Positions 32,885 through 45,183 of a stretch of 64,000 nucleotides of DNA are shown in pieces (within the stretch, counting starts at the first letter, position 1; each line of letters starts with the position of its first letter). This DNA comes from Symbiodinium natans. Its lineage: Eukaryota > Sar > Dinophyceae > Suessiales > Symbiodiniaceae. The position numbers and the translations under genes were made by a program. The stretch lies in contig CAJNDS010002291.1 of NCBI GenBank assembly GCA_905221605.1, forward strand, positions 36,001-100,000. Direction: 5' to 3'. The notes under the pieces are model-generated. The model was not told the DNA's origin and did not search any database. It was given only the letters and a program-made list of their open reading frames with translations.

Positions 32885-32890
32885 TACTAG

Positions 32891-32998
32891 GTTGCCCAGT
32901 AACCTAGGATGAAAAAGGGTGCCCTTTTTGCTTAAAGGGGTTTATAAGGGAACCTAAACCTACCAAAAAGGGAATAAGGGTACTACTGGGCATCCTAG
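32891..32998. mobile_element. MITE, GTTGCCCAGTAACCTAGGATG family
   Basis: Left GGTTGCCCAGTAACCTAGGATG, right ACTACTGGGCATCCTAG, interior AAAAGGGTGCCC, TATAAGGGAACC and AAAGGGAATAAGGG. An almost identical copy lies at 45455-45563 and a diverged one at 52334-52436. Confidence 0.8.
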
Positions 32999-33020
32999 AC
33001 TATAACTGCTCCCCTGAGAA

Positions 33021-33133
33021 CCATATGGGTGGTTGTCAAAATGATTGTCCCTTTTGGGGTCCCTAGTATAGGATGGCACCTAGTCTTTGGGGTGTCCAAA
33101 CAGGGACTCTCATTTTGACAACTACCCATATGG
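33021..33133. mobile_element. MITE, CCATATGGGTGGTTGTCAAAATG family
   Basis: Inverted ends CCATATGGGTGGTTGTCAAAATG... and ...CATTTTGACAACTACCCATATGG form a near-perfect terminal palindrome of more than 20 bases. It directly follows the element at 32891 and is followed by another (33132), making a MITE cluster. Confidence 0.75.
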
Positions 33134-33229
33134 GGGTTTCCGACACCTTTCTGGGGCCCCGATTCTAAGGGAAACCTACTATTTGGGTGTCTACATTAGG
33201 GACCCCTGATTCTCGCAAAACCCCCCATA
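33132..33229. mobile_element. MITE, GGGGGTTTCCGAC family
   Basis: Left GGGGGTTTCCGAC, right TCTCGCAAAACCCCCC, inner CTACTATTTGGGTGTCTA. Copies at 32340-32432, 50137-50232 and 56098-56197; fragments at 7487-7605 and 27590-27650. Confidence 0.65.
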
Positions 33230-33409
33230 TCTGTGCAACTACTATCGTTGGAGACTCCGTTGGGTCATACACATCCTTCTCTCTCTCTCTCTTTGCCTCT
33301 GCTTCCCTTGTCCTTCGCTCTCTCTCTCTCTCTATCTCTCTCTCTCGCTCTCTCATGTGCTTGGCTTGGAACTCCCGCACGCCCCAAGAGAAACTCGAGG
33401 ATTAGCCTC

Positions 33410-35500
33410 TGGATCTACACCTCTGCCACTCCCCACCCGCCCTCCGCCCCTCTACTGCCTCACAACAAAAAGGGCCTTAAGGAAACAAACCCCAAACCCT
33501 AAACCCTTAAACCCTGAACTCTAAGTACTTCCCACGCCCCTGAGCCCTGAGCTCCACAAGCCAAAACCCACCAACTCATGGCGGCCACGGTGTGCTAGGG
33601 TTGCTACGGCCAAGGACTGCGAGGACTGCAGGTGCCTGCCGGAACTCCTAATCCCCAAGCCCTAATCCCCATACCCTTAAACAAACCTAAGCCGTTTAGG
33701 TTGATTTGAGAGGGTTTAGGGTTCAGGGTTTGGGGTTTATTTAGGGTTTAGGGTTTGGGGTTTCGGGTTGAGAGTTTGGGTTCTGTGGCTGTCTTCAGGG
33801 CCAAGCACCAACGCTGCAAATTTGGATGTCTCTAGGCGTATCACGTGAAAACGAACTTCCACAGCCAAACGAAGCCAACCAGGGTTTAGGGTTTACGGTT
33901 TAGGGTTTTCAGTTTAGGGGTCCAGAGAGCAAGGTTTAGTGAACTGAGCCATAACATCAGATCTGTGAGGGGTCCCCTTAGAAGCGCCATCCGTACGAGG
34001 GTCCCCCCTTTAGAAATAAGCTCACCTAAAGCAGCCCCTTCTCTTCCCAATTCTTGAGCCCTGAGCCCTAAAAACCCTAAACCCTCGCTTAAACCCTAAC
34101 CCTGAACCCAAACCCTAGCCCTAAACCCTAAACCCCTAAACCCTACACCCTAGACCCCCCTAAACGTAAAACCCTAAACCTTCGCCCCTCTGGCAACTCT
34201 GGGCCTTCTGTGGTTTAGGGCACACTCCAAACCACGATCTAAAGACCCTAACCACTGCGCCCCTAAACCCTAAACCCTAAACCCTAAACACTAAATCCTA
34301 AACCCTAAACCCTGAACCCTAAACCCTAAACCCTAAACCCTAAATCCTAACCAACAAAAACCCTGAAACCTCAACATCTCTCGGGAAACCTCCCAAACCC
34401 AAACCCCTGAACCGCTAGAGTCCTAAACCGGGAATGTTGAATCTCTATTCCCCTTAGAATCTTAATGACAAGTAGCACTTTTAATTCTCTCTGTTCGTTT
34501 AAAATGAGAAGATAAAACAACAAATCCTAAACCAAGAATTTTGAGTCTCTCGACTGCAGAAAGATGCAGCTTTTTGGGACTCCCTAACCCTAACCCTAAA
34601 CCCTAAACCCTAAACCCTAAACCCTAAACCCTAAACCCTAAACCCTAAACCCTAAACCCTAAACCCTAAACCCTAAACCCAAGGGCCTCCCGAGTGCTTT
34701 TTTGAGACTCCCAGCCTCGTCCCAGCTGCGTTCAGGCCCGCTGGACTGGGTGCTAAGAAGGCCGGCGACTGCCAAAGGAGCACAAGGAACCTAAACCCTA
34801 AACCCGAAACCCGAAACCCGAAACCCTAAACCCTAAACGCGGCAAACGAGGGTATAGGGTTTAGGGTGTAGGGTTTAGGGTTTATAGGGTTTAGGATTTA
34901 GGTCTAGGGTTTAGGGTTCAGGTTCAAGCGGGAGTAATCCATGAGACCCTCAAGGGACACTACCCGAAATCCTGAACCCTAAACCCGTAAACCCTCAAGG
35001 GAATCAACCTCGCAGTGGACAGCGGCATGGGTTAGTTCCGGGCTCAAGGCTTTTGGGTGCGGCGGGCTTTCGGTTTAATTAAGGGATTAGGATTTAGGAT
35101 TTAGGGTTCAGGGTTTAGGGGCTTCTGGGGTCTACAGCGCTTCGTGACTTACTTCGAGCTTTTAGGGGATTCAGGGGATTCTGGGAGAGTTTGGGCTCTA
35201 CATGCGCCCAAGGGTCTCTGCCAAGGGTTTATGGGTCTAGAGTGTGGAGTTAAAAACCTCAAGCCCTACATTTAGGGGAGCTGGGGGGGGGGGGGGGGGG
35301 GGAGTTCCCTCAAAAAAGTGTGTAGAGGTTTAGGATTCATGGGGGGAGGGGTTAATGCCTCTGATAGAGCCTTGAGTACGGCTGTAGAGGTTTAGAGTTT
35401 AGGATTCATAGGGGTGTAGGGTTAAGGGCTTAAATTCACCTGATACAAAGCCCTTAGTACTTCGTATTCCTAGTTCTCAAGCCTTGTATACGGTACTGCT
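33410..35500. other. No assigned gene: telomere-like blocks and short open segments
   Basis: CCCTAAA/TTTAGGG blocks at 34060-34160, 34260-34350 and 34590-34680, and a G run at 35285. Open segments at 33568-33650 (minus, ending SNPSTPWPP then stop), 33795-33880 (plus) and 34690-34795 (either strand) could be exons but are unrecognised. Confidence 0.4.
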
Positions 35501-35546
35501 TCGGTCCTTCACCTGTCCTTCGCTAAGGCATAGGCCGTAACTGGTC

Positions 35547-36257
35547 ATGCATGCGCCAGAGTTGAAACTCCTTTCCCCCTCTCAACTACCCCGAGTAAGC
35601 CCTGAACAAGTTCTCCGAGAAGTCAAGCTTATACTAGAAGAGGATATGTTAATATGTTATACGTCTACATGTTCTGTCAAAACTGTTTATGGCATATCAA
35701 TGTTACACAGTGCTGTACTATAAATATTGTTATTCTTAGCGTAATGTTCATATTGTTGGTATGTTCTCTTTTTTGTACTTTGGTGTATTGCAAGTTCGTA
35801 TTTTGCAGGGAAGCTTGTCGATCAGATTCTTGACATCCAGAACAGTTTCTGGTGGGCTTGCAGCAGAGTGATACGAGGCGCTGACAGGAAAGAAAGGTAG
35901 CCAGCCACATGTGGCTCTCCTCTAGTACATGATAACGTAAGGAAGAGCCCCCCAGAGGAAACCCTAATTAAACCCTAAACCCTAGGGTCCTAAACCTCAA
36001 CAGGCCCGCACAAACACGCATCCCAAGCCCAATAGCCCTTAAATTTCAAGCGTAAACCGGAAACCCGATTTAGGGTTTTAGGGCTTTAGGGATTTGGGTT
36101 TAAACCCTCAACCTTACCCCCTTCCGCCCCCCAGGCTAAAGACGAACTAGATACAGCAAGCCCAACAACCCCCAAATCGCAGCGGCCTGAACGAAACACC
36201 GATGCCTCAGACATCTTGGGCTTCGTTCAGGCTTTGGTCTCGATCTTGTGCTTTCGG
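35547..36257 (+). CDS. Plus-strand multi-exon gene fragment, unidentified
   Basis: Three segments read as one gene. 35547-about 35644 starts with ATG and contains SPEQVLREVKLILEED; 35809-35879 follows an AT-rich tract ending TTTTGCAG and reads KLVDQILDIQNSFWWACSRV; 36135-36257 follows CCGCCCCCCAG and reads AKDELDTASPTTPKSQ then DASDILGFVQALVSILCF. The second junction joins RVIRG to AKDEL through a GC donor. The first junction phase is unsettled. Helical protein of unknown family; the only gene in the window that is convincingly on the plus strand. Confidence 0.45.
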
Positions 36258-36290
36258 GTTGACAGGGTTTTGGGTTCATAGGGTCTAGGG

Positions 36291-36374
36291 TGGGATGTTC
36301 CCCCTTATACTAACAGGGAATAGAATTGGGGGTACTATCATCCCTGTTCCGTTCGTATAAGGGGGAACATCCCA
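36291..36374. mobile_element. MITE, TGGGATGTTCCCCCTTATAC family
   Basis: An 84-base near-palindrome with ends TGGGATGTTCCCCCTTATAC and GTATAAGGGGGAACATCCCA. It is the shortest and cleanest copy. It follows the plus-strand exon 36135-36257. Confidence 0.8.
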
Positions 36375-37105
36375 AGTTGTGGGATTTATAGAGGTTTGGG
36401 GTGGAGGGGTTAGGGTTTAGGGTTTAGGGTTTAGGGTTTAGGGTTTGCTTCGGATGTTGCAGCTTGCTGAACTTCGGCGTGTCATCCGGACTGCGCTTTG
36501 CACGTAGGGCTTGGGCGATGGACCATGGCTGGTCCCCACTATGTAGACCGCAAACCCTACACCCTAAAGCCCTAACCCTAAACCCTAAACCCAAAACCCC
36601 AAACCCTAAACCCAGAGCTGCATGGGTTCCTAGAACACGAAGGCCTAAAGCCATCCCTATGATCAGCCCCCAGACCTGCGAACACTGAGAATTTCTAGGC
36701 TTCGAGGGATTTCGGTATTCCGGCACAGCAGGCACATTCAGCAGGCACTTGAGATTCCAAGCCAGGCAGCTCCCCGAGAGCACATCTGCTGTGCAAGGAG
36801 TCTTTTTGTACTGAGTTCCTCAATGAGAACCAGATAGAACCAGTGTGTACTTCGCGCTACATCTCCGAATTCATCGGGAAACAGACTTAGTTCATTGCAA
36901 GAACCCGACTATATGAAGAACGAGAGGTGAATACAGACGTAAAATGACGTAAATAAATAAACATATCTCTCTATATATATATATATGTACATATATACAT
37001 ATATATATATATGTACACAGATACGTATATTATATAGACATATACACATAGGAGGACTGGAAGGTAGTGTGTATCTTGGGCGTCGAAGCCTCAGGTCTCA
37101 GGGCA

Positions 37106-37186
37106 TGCCGGGGCCCCGGGCAGCGTTGCGACCACAGCAGCGGCCGCCAGCGCAGACAGAATCACCGGCTGCTTGACAGACCCCAT
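37106..37186 (-). CDS. First exon with signal peptide, unidentified gene
   Basis: ATG at 37186-37184 is followed by MGSVKQPVILSALAAAAVV then ATLPGAPACPE. This is a basic start, a hydrophobic core and an Ala-rich cleavage region typical of a secretory signal, which in plastid-bearing alveolates can also be the first part of a plastid presequence. A GC or GA donor is possible near TGCCCT. Downstream exons were not identified. Confidence 0.4.
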
Positions 37187-37719
37187 GCCTTCGGGAGGGT
37201 TTAGGGTTTGGGGTTTAGGGTTTAGGGTTTAGGGCTTAGGGTGTAGGGTTTAGGGCTTAGGGCTTAGGGTTTAGGGTTTAGGGTTTGGGGATCAGAGTTC
37301 AGGGCACAGTTATTTATTAATTTATCTTCTGTCTGCCAAATCATACCACCACCCTCTAGGACAGGGTAGGTAGCCTTGTGTTCTCACTTTGTACCCAGAT
37401 ACTTAAGACCGCAAACCTACACTGGTCCTTAACTCACAAACCTTACGGTGTATTCCTGAATTCAGCGATCTTGGAAGATCAAAGGCCTTCTACTTCCAGG
37501 TCCTTAAGTCTTTTGTTCTCAGTAGGAGGTCCGGTCTCGGAAGAAGCCACCCAACCCCCACAAGCCCACAAATCCCCAAAGCCCCTAAACCCCAAACCCT
37601 AAAACCCCCAACCAAGAACTTACTGTTGGTTCGTAGGGAATGGGGGAATGAGCTACACTACATAATCACTTAAAGGGCATAGGGTCCCAAGTCCTTCATT
37701 CTCTGCTATCCAGCTAAAC

Positions 37720-37824
37720 CCTAAACCCTAAACCCTAAACCCTAAACCCTAAACCCTAAACCCTAAACCCTAAACCCTAAACCCTAAACCCTAAACCCTA
37801 AACCCTAAACCCTAAACCCTAAAC
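37720..37824. repeat. CCCTAAA array
   Basis: Fifteen perfect units. Confidence 0.95.
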
Positions 37825-38029
37825 AGCAGCAAGAGAAAGACCCTGCCTCGGCAAGCTCGGGCCCGATTGAACTCTGGGCCGCACACGTGCAGGCGAAGCG
37901 CCGAAGCCTCCGATGACTTCAACGCATTAATTTTTTTGTGGGTTTAGGGTTTAGGGTTTAGGGTTTAGGGTTTGGGGTTTGAATTTAGGGTTTAGGGTTG
38001 ATGACTTCAACCTTTTTTTATTTTTATTC

Positions 38030-38060
<31 letters not shown>

Positions 38061-38070
38061 GGGGGGGTTG
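38030..38070. repeat. Poly-T/poly-G tract
   Basis: A T run of about 9 and a G run of about 28. Similar homopolymer runs lie at 10686-10705, 20022-20043, 35285-35302, 49706-49722, 54569-54585 and 55732-55754. Confidence 0.95.
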
Positions 38071-38794
38071 GGGTTTGGGGTTTGGGGTATAGGGTTTTAG
38101 GGGTTTAGGGGTTTTAGGGGTTATAGGGCTTTAAGGGCCTATTTGGGGCGTTCGGGGCTTTAGGAGCAAGACTCGGTTTTTTGGGGTTGTAGGGTTTTCG
38201 GGGCTTATGTAGGTTTTTCGGTCTTTAGGAGCCTAAAAAGGTTTTAGGGGTTTTGAGGGTTTAGGGGCTTATGCAGATGTTGAGGGCTTTGGGGCTTTAG
38301 CGGCTTCAGCGGGTTGAGGGATTTAAGGACTCTTGCGGTTTTAGGGGTCATGCTTTGGGGTGTTAAAGGTTGTACCTTCTAAACTAAAACTTAGGGTTTA
38401 GGGTGTCGGGTTTAGGGTAATCCCTTCCCCTTAATACCCCCCAGCACTACGACCCCCGAAACTCCCAAAGTTAGTATTAGGGGGGGCGTTCTTATCGACT
38501 GAATAAACAGCCCGTCCTTATTGTAGCTTGCTGGGAGACCCTAAACAGCGAGGAATTTGAATCTTGAGGGTTCGGGCTTCTGCCCAGGCTTCCCAACCCC
38601 CCCTTACCCCCCTTAGGGTTTAGGGTTTAGGGTTTAGGGTTTAGGGTTTAGGGTTTAGGGTTTAGGGGTTGTTAGAAGGGGCGGGTACGGGATCGGGTTT
38701 TGGGGTCAGGGGGTTTTGAGTATTCGGGGTGTTTTAATTCTAGGGGGATGGAAATTAGTGACACGAAACGGGAGTATAGCTTAGAGAAGTGACC

Positions 38795-39310
38795 ATGTAG
38801 GGCTTATATAGGGTTTAGGGGTTATAGGGTTTTAGGGGCTATAGGGTTTTAGGGGTGACAGGGTTTTGGGTTTCTGGGGTTCTAGGGGTTTGGGGTTTTG
38901 GGTTTATAGGGTTTGTAGGGTTTCTAGGGCTTATGGGGGTTATAGGGTTTATAGGGGTTATGGGTTTGTAGGCTTTTAGGGGTTATAGGGGTTAGAGGGT
39001 GTCTAGGAGTTTAGGGGTTGTAGGGTTTTAGGGGTTGTAGGGTTTTAGGGGGTTATAGGGTTTTAGGGGTTAAAGGGGTTTAGGTTTTTAGGGTTCTTAG
39101 GGTTTTGCGGGTTGTAGCGGTTAGGGGTTCTAGGGGTTATAGGGTTTAGGTTTTTAGGGTTCTAGGCGTTATAGGGTTTTAGGGGTATTCAGGTTTAGAT
39201 GTTCAGGGTTATAGGGTTGAGGGGTTGTAGGTTTCAGGGTTTAGGGGGTGCAGGGTAGAAGGTTTAGGGGGTGTGGGGTTTAGGGTTACAGGCTTAAGGT
39301 TTTAGGGTTT
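38795..39310. repeat. Degenerate GGGTTTTAGGGGTTATA tract
   Basis: More than 500 bases of scrambled GGGGTTATAGGG/GGGTTTTAGGGG units without a fixed period. No coding capacity seen. Confidence 0.8.
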
Positions 39311-39444
39311 AGGGCTTGCAGGGTGTAGGGCTTGTAGGATGTTTTGTTAGGGCTTTTGGGGTGTTTAGGGATGTTTGGCGCATGTATGGTTTGGGCTTAG
39401 AGGTCTTGAAGGGATGTAGCTTGAGGATTCATGGAAGAGCTACC

Positions 39445-39606
39445 ATGGCTCTCCGGATTTCGTGTGTTTTCCTCCTTTTGCGATTTTGCTGTCTGCTGAT
39501 GAGTGCAGGGGTATTTGTGTTCGGGATGACTGCGACGGACAAATGGCCGAAAAGTCAAGAAAGCGGGGTTCGCTTAGAAGTGCGTAAAGGACATACTAAG
39601 AATTAA
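39445..39606 (+). CDS. Small ORF with N-terminal membrane segment
   Basis: A 53-codon frame from ATG to TAA begins MALRISCVFLLLRFCCLL, continues through a second hydrophobic stretch to VFGMTATDKW and ends with a charged tail. It could be a small membrane or secreted peptide or a first exon. It lies just before a long CCCTAAA block. No family recognised. Confidence 0.3.
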   Translation: MALRISCVFLLLRFCCLLMSAGVFVFGMTATDKWPKSQESGVRLEVRKGHTKN

Positions 39607-39609
39607 GAC

Positions 39610-39702
39610 CTAAACCCTAAACCCTAAACCCTAAACCCTAAACCCTAAACCCTAAACCCTAAACCCTAAACCCTAAACCCTAAACCCTAAACCCTAAACA
39701 AG
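39610..39702. repeat. CCCTAAA array
   Basis: Thirteen perfect units following the small plus-strand ORF. Confidence 0.95.
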
Positions 39703-41743
39703 GCTTCAGGGCTTTGTTGGGGTTTGCAGGGCTTCGGGTTTAGGGAGTGGGGTTCACGAAAAGGCTCAGGGCGGTCGGTTCAGCTAATGCTAAACCCTAC
39801 TCCTTCTAAACCTTTCGAGGCCCAGAACCTAAACCCTGAGGGTGTCTGCCATAACTTCCGAGCTAGACCGTCTCCCCGAAGCATGTAGGTGAGGATTTGA
39901 AGTAGGGTTAAAAGTTAAAAATTGCTGCTCTCTTTGGACTGCAATTATATTGGTTGTTGCATAATTTTGGGTGTCCTGCTGGGGATGCTCGACGTATAGG
40001 GTCTGGGGTGTTGTCTCTCTCGCATAGCCTTCAAAAATGCCGTGGAATAGAAGAAGACTTGCGAACTGAAGCCTCCTGAGAGAACTTGTTTGGATCTAGA
40101 ACCCATATCCCTCGGACCCTGAACATTTGGATCCCCAAACCCTAAACCCTACACACCCTAACCTCCCTAAGCCCTAAACCCTAAAACCCTAAAACCCTAA
40201 AACCCTAAAACCCTAAAACCCTAAATCCCTAAATTACCCTAAACCCGAAACCCCTGAATCCCGAAATCAGGTGCACTGCCTCCGCTGAGTTGGTTCGCGC
40301 GGAGGGTGGGGCACCCGCCGCTTCGGAGCCGAATGTCGGCGGAGGCAGGAAAGTTGTCCGGCGTTGAGGGCTTCTGGACACTTGGTTTAGGGTTTAGGGT
40401 TTAGGGCTTAGGGTTTAGGGTTTAGGGTGTCTGGGTTCAGGGTTTCAGGGTTTCACGGGTTTAGGGTTTAGGGTTTCGGGCTTCTGGGTTCAGGGTTTGG
40501 GGTTTAGGGCTCAGGGGTCCCTAAGTTTGAGATAGGAACCCACTTAGACCCTCAACCCAAAACCCAAAACCCAAAACCCTAAACCCTAAACCGTGACTGG
40601 TCAAGATGCCCAGATGTACGTTACCAGGGATTGAGTGACTCGAGGTTGCAGTGCTGTGCGAGCTCACAAATCCCTAAACCCTTTTAGGGATGTAGGGTTT
40701 AGGGCCCTCAACCCTAAACCTAAAACCCTATACACCTGGAAACCTTCAACCTTAAACCCTAGCCCCCGCTTTCATTCGCGAAGTACAGGTCGCCATAAGC
40801 CTTTGGGCTCTATTCCCCCAACAACATCCTGAGACGGCTCAACAAAGGAATGCCTGTGTCATGGTTTAGGTTTAGGGCTTAGGAGTTTGGGGTTTAGGTG
40901 TGCTTTCAAGCTCATGCTCTCATGAAGGCAAACCCCAAAACCCTGAACCTCAAACCCCAAAACCATCGGCCGGGCCTCTTTTATCTTGCTATGAGGCTCG
41001 GAGAAGCCAGGCTGCAGGGGGGGTTGATCCAAATCATGGACCCTGGCACCCAGTACGCTAGAAGGAGCACGCAAAAAGCCTGTACTTCCAGCATCCATTG
41101 GGGTGCTTCGGGAGCCTAGTGCCCTAAACCCTAAACCCTAAACCCTAAACCCTAAACCCTAAACACTAAACCCTAAACCCTAAACCCTGTATACAAGTCC
41201 GTAAAGGTCTGGGATCCCAATCAAGGGCCCTGTTTTCAGATGAACCCTGGCATGGGTTCCCCTACCCGCCCCATTGTAATTAAGGCTCCTTACGGGGACG
41301 GGGGAACTTTTTGGTTTAGGGGTTTAAGGGTTTAGGGTTTAGGGTTTAGGGTTTGGGTTTAGGGTTTAGGGTTTAGGGCCAAACAGGAGGGCGGGGGGGA
41401 ACTTTTTGGGAGGAGCACCCTGTAGACCCTAAACCCAGGGGTGTAGGGGGATGATGGGGGCTGGAAACCCATCCTAAACCCTCCAATGGGGTGGGAGTTT
41501 GGGGATCCCATGATCTCAGTGCATTTGCAATGTTAGGGAGCCTGGAAGAGGGTCCAACTCCAGGGGTTTTGGAGGGCTTCGTCGCATTGACCTGGGAATG
41601 TAGAAGCTTTTGTGGCTTACCGGGCTTAGACTCGAAGGTCTCGGGTTCCAATGCCTCAGCCTTACATTCAAGATATCAGCCCATCCAAACCCCCTGTTGA
41701 GCACCCTCCACTTCAGCGGCCCCTTGCATTAACATTTTTTGAT

Positions 41744-41844
41744 GGAGTCCCTCACATGTGGGGCATAGAGGGTCTCAGCAAAGCTTCCCCTTCGTGCTCT
41801 TCCTGGATCTCGTCAGGGTAGCGCTCGCTGCCTTGCACTGGCAT
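41744..41844 (-). CDS. Exon-like segment, unidentified
   Basis: The frame from ATG at 41844 reads MPVQGSERYPDEIQEEHEGE then ALLRPSMPHM and a stop. The acidic, codon-balanced composition favours coding, but a plus-strand frame is also open. Confidence 0.3.
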
Positions 41845-43419
41845 GGTTTAGGGTTTAGGGTTCAGGATTTAGGGTTTAGGGTTTAGGGTTCAGGATTTAG
41901 GGTTTAGGGTTTAGGATTTAGGGTTTAGGGCTCAGGGCTCTTAATCTCTAAACAAAGGGTGCAACTCCGGGTCCTTCCCATGAGTCCCACACAACACTCC
42001 TAAACCCTGAACCCTAAACCCCAAACCCTAAGCACGACTGTAGGCCCTACGAAGCCCTACACCCTCAAACCCTAAACCCTAAAGCCTAAACCCTAAACCC
42101 TCTCCACCCTCTTGGAATCCTCTAGGGCTTTAGGCTTCGCGTCTAGGGGCCCACCCGTCTGCTATCAACTAAGCCCGTTAAAAACTTCATAGCCCCTAAA
42201 CCCCGGTATTCCCTAAACTGCCCCACAAGCCTTGAAGCCTGAAGCCTAACCCTAAACCCTAAACCCTAAACCCTAAACCCTAAACCCTAAACCCTAAACC
42301 CTAAACCCTAACCCTAAACCCCAAACCCCTGTAGTTTCACCTGTGCAAGGTGAGAGGGGGCCTGGCTCTCCTTCGCTGGAGGAGGAAGTCTCCTCCACCG
42401 GAGCTGGAAGAACAGCCTCAGTGAAGGCACCCTTAATCTTATTCCCCTATATAACCTCGTATACATACCTTGCAGAGTCCCTATATGCCTAAGTAACCCT
42501 AAACCCTAAACCCTAAACCCTAAACCCTAAATCCTAAACCCAATATACCTAAATAACCCTAAACCCTAAAACCCCTAAGGTCCCTGACAATCGTCCCTTG
42601 ACTCAGGCCTTCGGTAAGAAGGCCAAGCCGAGGCTTCAACAGTTCAGGGCTTCAGGGGTTAAAAAAGGCTTGGGGCTTTAGGGTTTTAGGGTTTAGGTTT
42701 TTTTTTGGTTTAGGGCTTAGGGTTTAGGGTTTGGGGTTTGGGGTTTGGGGTTTAGGGTTTAGGGTTTAGGGTTTAGGGTTTAGGGTTTAGGGTTTAGGGT
42801 TTAGGGTTCAGGGTGTAGGGTTTAGGGTTTAGGGCTAGGGCTTAGCTTTAGGGTCCTAGGGTTCAGGCTTTAGGGTCTTAGGGTCTTAAAGGTTTTGGGT
42901 TCAGGCTTACATGTAGGTTCTAGGGATGGACCTGGACCATAGGACCTCTGGCCTCAGACTCGGCGCTTGGCGAAACCCTAAACCCTAAACCCTAAACCCG
43001 AGACCCTAAACCCTAAACCGTAAACCCTAAACCCTAAACCCTAAACCCTAGCCCTAAACCCGTGTGAAAGGCTAAGCTCCTAAACTCTACGGCGTCAAGG
43101 GCATCCCTCAGACCCCCGTATGTGCCTGGTATTCTCCTGCCCTCAGCCAACAAATCTGGGCATCAGGCAGCTGCGAGCACCACGACCAGTATCCTTGGTT
43201 TGGACACAAAACCCCTAAACCCTAAAACCCTAAAACCCGAAAACCCTAAACCCTAAACCCGAAAACCCTAAACCCTAAACCCTAAACCCTGAACCCTGAA
43301 CCCTCAACCCTCAACCATCTCTCTTCTTCTTCTTCGTGATACATGAGAGGGTCTCTCTCTTCACCCCTACCCTCGCTCCCTTGGTCTCCCTCTCTCTTCT
43401 TCTTCTACACAGCGAAGAG

Positions 43420-43535
43420 GCCCTCCCTCTCTCTCTCTCTCCCTCGCTCTCGCCTCCGTCTCTCGTTCTGTCTCAGTCTCTCCTTCTCTATTCATCTCAC
43501 TCTCACTCTCTCTCTCTCTCTCTCTCTCTCTCCTC
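43420..43535. repeat. CT-rich microsatellite
   Basis: CTCTCT and CCCTC runs; overlapping Ser/Leu and Arg/Glu frames are artefacts. Confidence 0.95.
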
Positions 43536-43726
43536 CTCAGTGGAACATCCAGAGAACCTTCCAACACCTTAGAGTGTAGCCCGAAGCCATGCAAGTGTTG
43601 CGGCGTTGGACCTCAAATCAAAGCTGCTAATCTCAACCTAAACCCGACATTACAATCTTTAAGGCCGTTCAGCCCTTAAAACCCTCTGTATAGCCGTAAA
43701 GCCCAGATCCTAAACCCTAAACACAC

Positions 43727-43806
43727 TACACCCTACACCCTACACCCTACACCCTACACCCTACACCCTAAACCCTAAACCCTAAACCCTAAACCCTAAA
43801 CCCTAA
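43727..43806. repeat. CCCTACA variant block within CCCTAAA
   Basis: Six CCCTACA units followed by perfect CCCTAAA units, another homogenised variant. Confidence 0.9.
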
Positions 43807-44390
43807 ACAGATTCGAGGCATGGGTCTCTCCCGGTCGAGCTCGCTGGCGCAGCAGTTGCAGCACCTCTCAGCGGGGATTTGCGGGTTCAGGGATTTAAGT
43901 ACTCTACTCCCCTTAGAACCTTATTAAACATAACATTTTGATATCCTTTTGGGTTTTAGATTAACACTTCTAAGGGGGCTATAGGATAGGGCTTACCACC
44001 TGAAGTGCGGACGAAACATTCGCCGGGTCGTAAAGAAAAGCTTGCTCTGCTGCACACACTTCCAATGAAGCTCTCCCGGGAAAGGCTACCCTTAAACTCT
44101 TAACCCTCAACCCTGAACCCCTTAGGCCCACAACCCGTGAAACCCTTGTGCCCCCGAATTTTCATCCCCGAACCACTCTGACTCTAAGCTCAACATCCCG
44201 CAAGAATTTCAAACCCCCTAAGCCCAGAATACCCTTGAACCTATCTGCACTCAAAACCCGAAAACCTTACAAACCCTGAGCCCTGAACCTTGAATCCTGA
44301 GCCCATAATGCCCTGAACGGATCTGCTCCCAACCCGAACACCGAAGCCCTGAACCTTGAATTCTGAGCACATCTCATCTCACTACGACTC

Positions 44391-44463
44391 CCATGGCTGT
44401 TGAGATCCCGGCTTGGTGAGCAATGGGCTCTGAAATCCTCTCATACGAGTTCATGGGCCGTTT
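44391..44463 (-). CDS. Exon-like segment, unidentified
   Basis: The minus frame reads PMNSYERISEPIAHQAGIST followed by AMG. The plus strand is closed by stops. Family unknown. Confidence 0.3.
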
Positions 44464-44639
44464 AGGAAGGTAGGAGGGATTCCAGAGTTCAGGGCTGGAA
44501 GAAAAGGTTCTGGTGCTTGAGGCTCATTGCTTTTAAGGGCTTCGTAGGAGCTCAAAACCCTCGTGTGCCGAGCTTGCGATTCCAGCTGCGGGGGAAGCTC
44601 CTACTCCTGCGGCGACTCCTACGGCTACTGCTGCACTAT

Positions 44640-44732
44640 CCTAAACCCTAAACCCTAAACCCTAAACCCTAAACCCTAAACCCTAAACCCTAAACCCTAA
44701 ACCCTAAACCCTAAACCCTAAACCCTAAACCC
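44640..44732. repeat. CCCTAAA array
   Basis: Thirteen perfect units. Confidence 0.95.
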
Positions 44733-45053
44733 TATCTCTCTTTCTCAGTCGTGTATGCAAGTACTTCTAAGTTCCGCACTCGCGTCCGAAGCACCGCGCC
44801 GTCAGTTCGCGACACAGCTTCCCCGCGTCCTGTCTGTTTAGGGTTTAGGGTTTAGGGTGTAGGGTTTAGGGTTTAGGGCTTAAGATTTAGGGCCCCTTGA
44901 ACCCAAAATTTGAATCCTAGCCGCACACCCAAATTCGGATCCGTACACGCCTAGCCCGTGAGCCGATCTGTACTACAGGGGTTTTCACGGAAATCCTTCA
45001 ACACTGTGAACACCGATCTGTTTGAAGGCTTCTGCCTCAGAACATTCTGACTA

Positions 45054-45183
45054 TAGGGTCCTTCAGGGAGGTGGGTTCAAGGGGTATGTAACCCACAGTT
45101 CTGAATACTCCCCACTTCTCCCTAAGGCTCCCTAAGGTTCCCTAGGTACCTAACCCCCATGAGCCGCCTCCCTCAAGAACCTA
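45054..45183. mobile_element. MITE, GGTTCTTGAGGGAGG family
   Basis: A diverged relative of 31032-31147, with an internal CTCCCTAAGG duplication. TCAGA lies at both borders; excision would join minus-strand frames reading DLSLS and ECSEAEAFKQIG. Confidence 0.6.
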
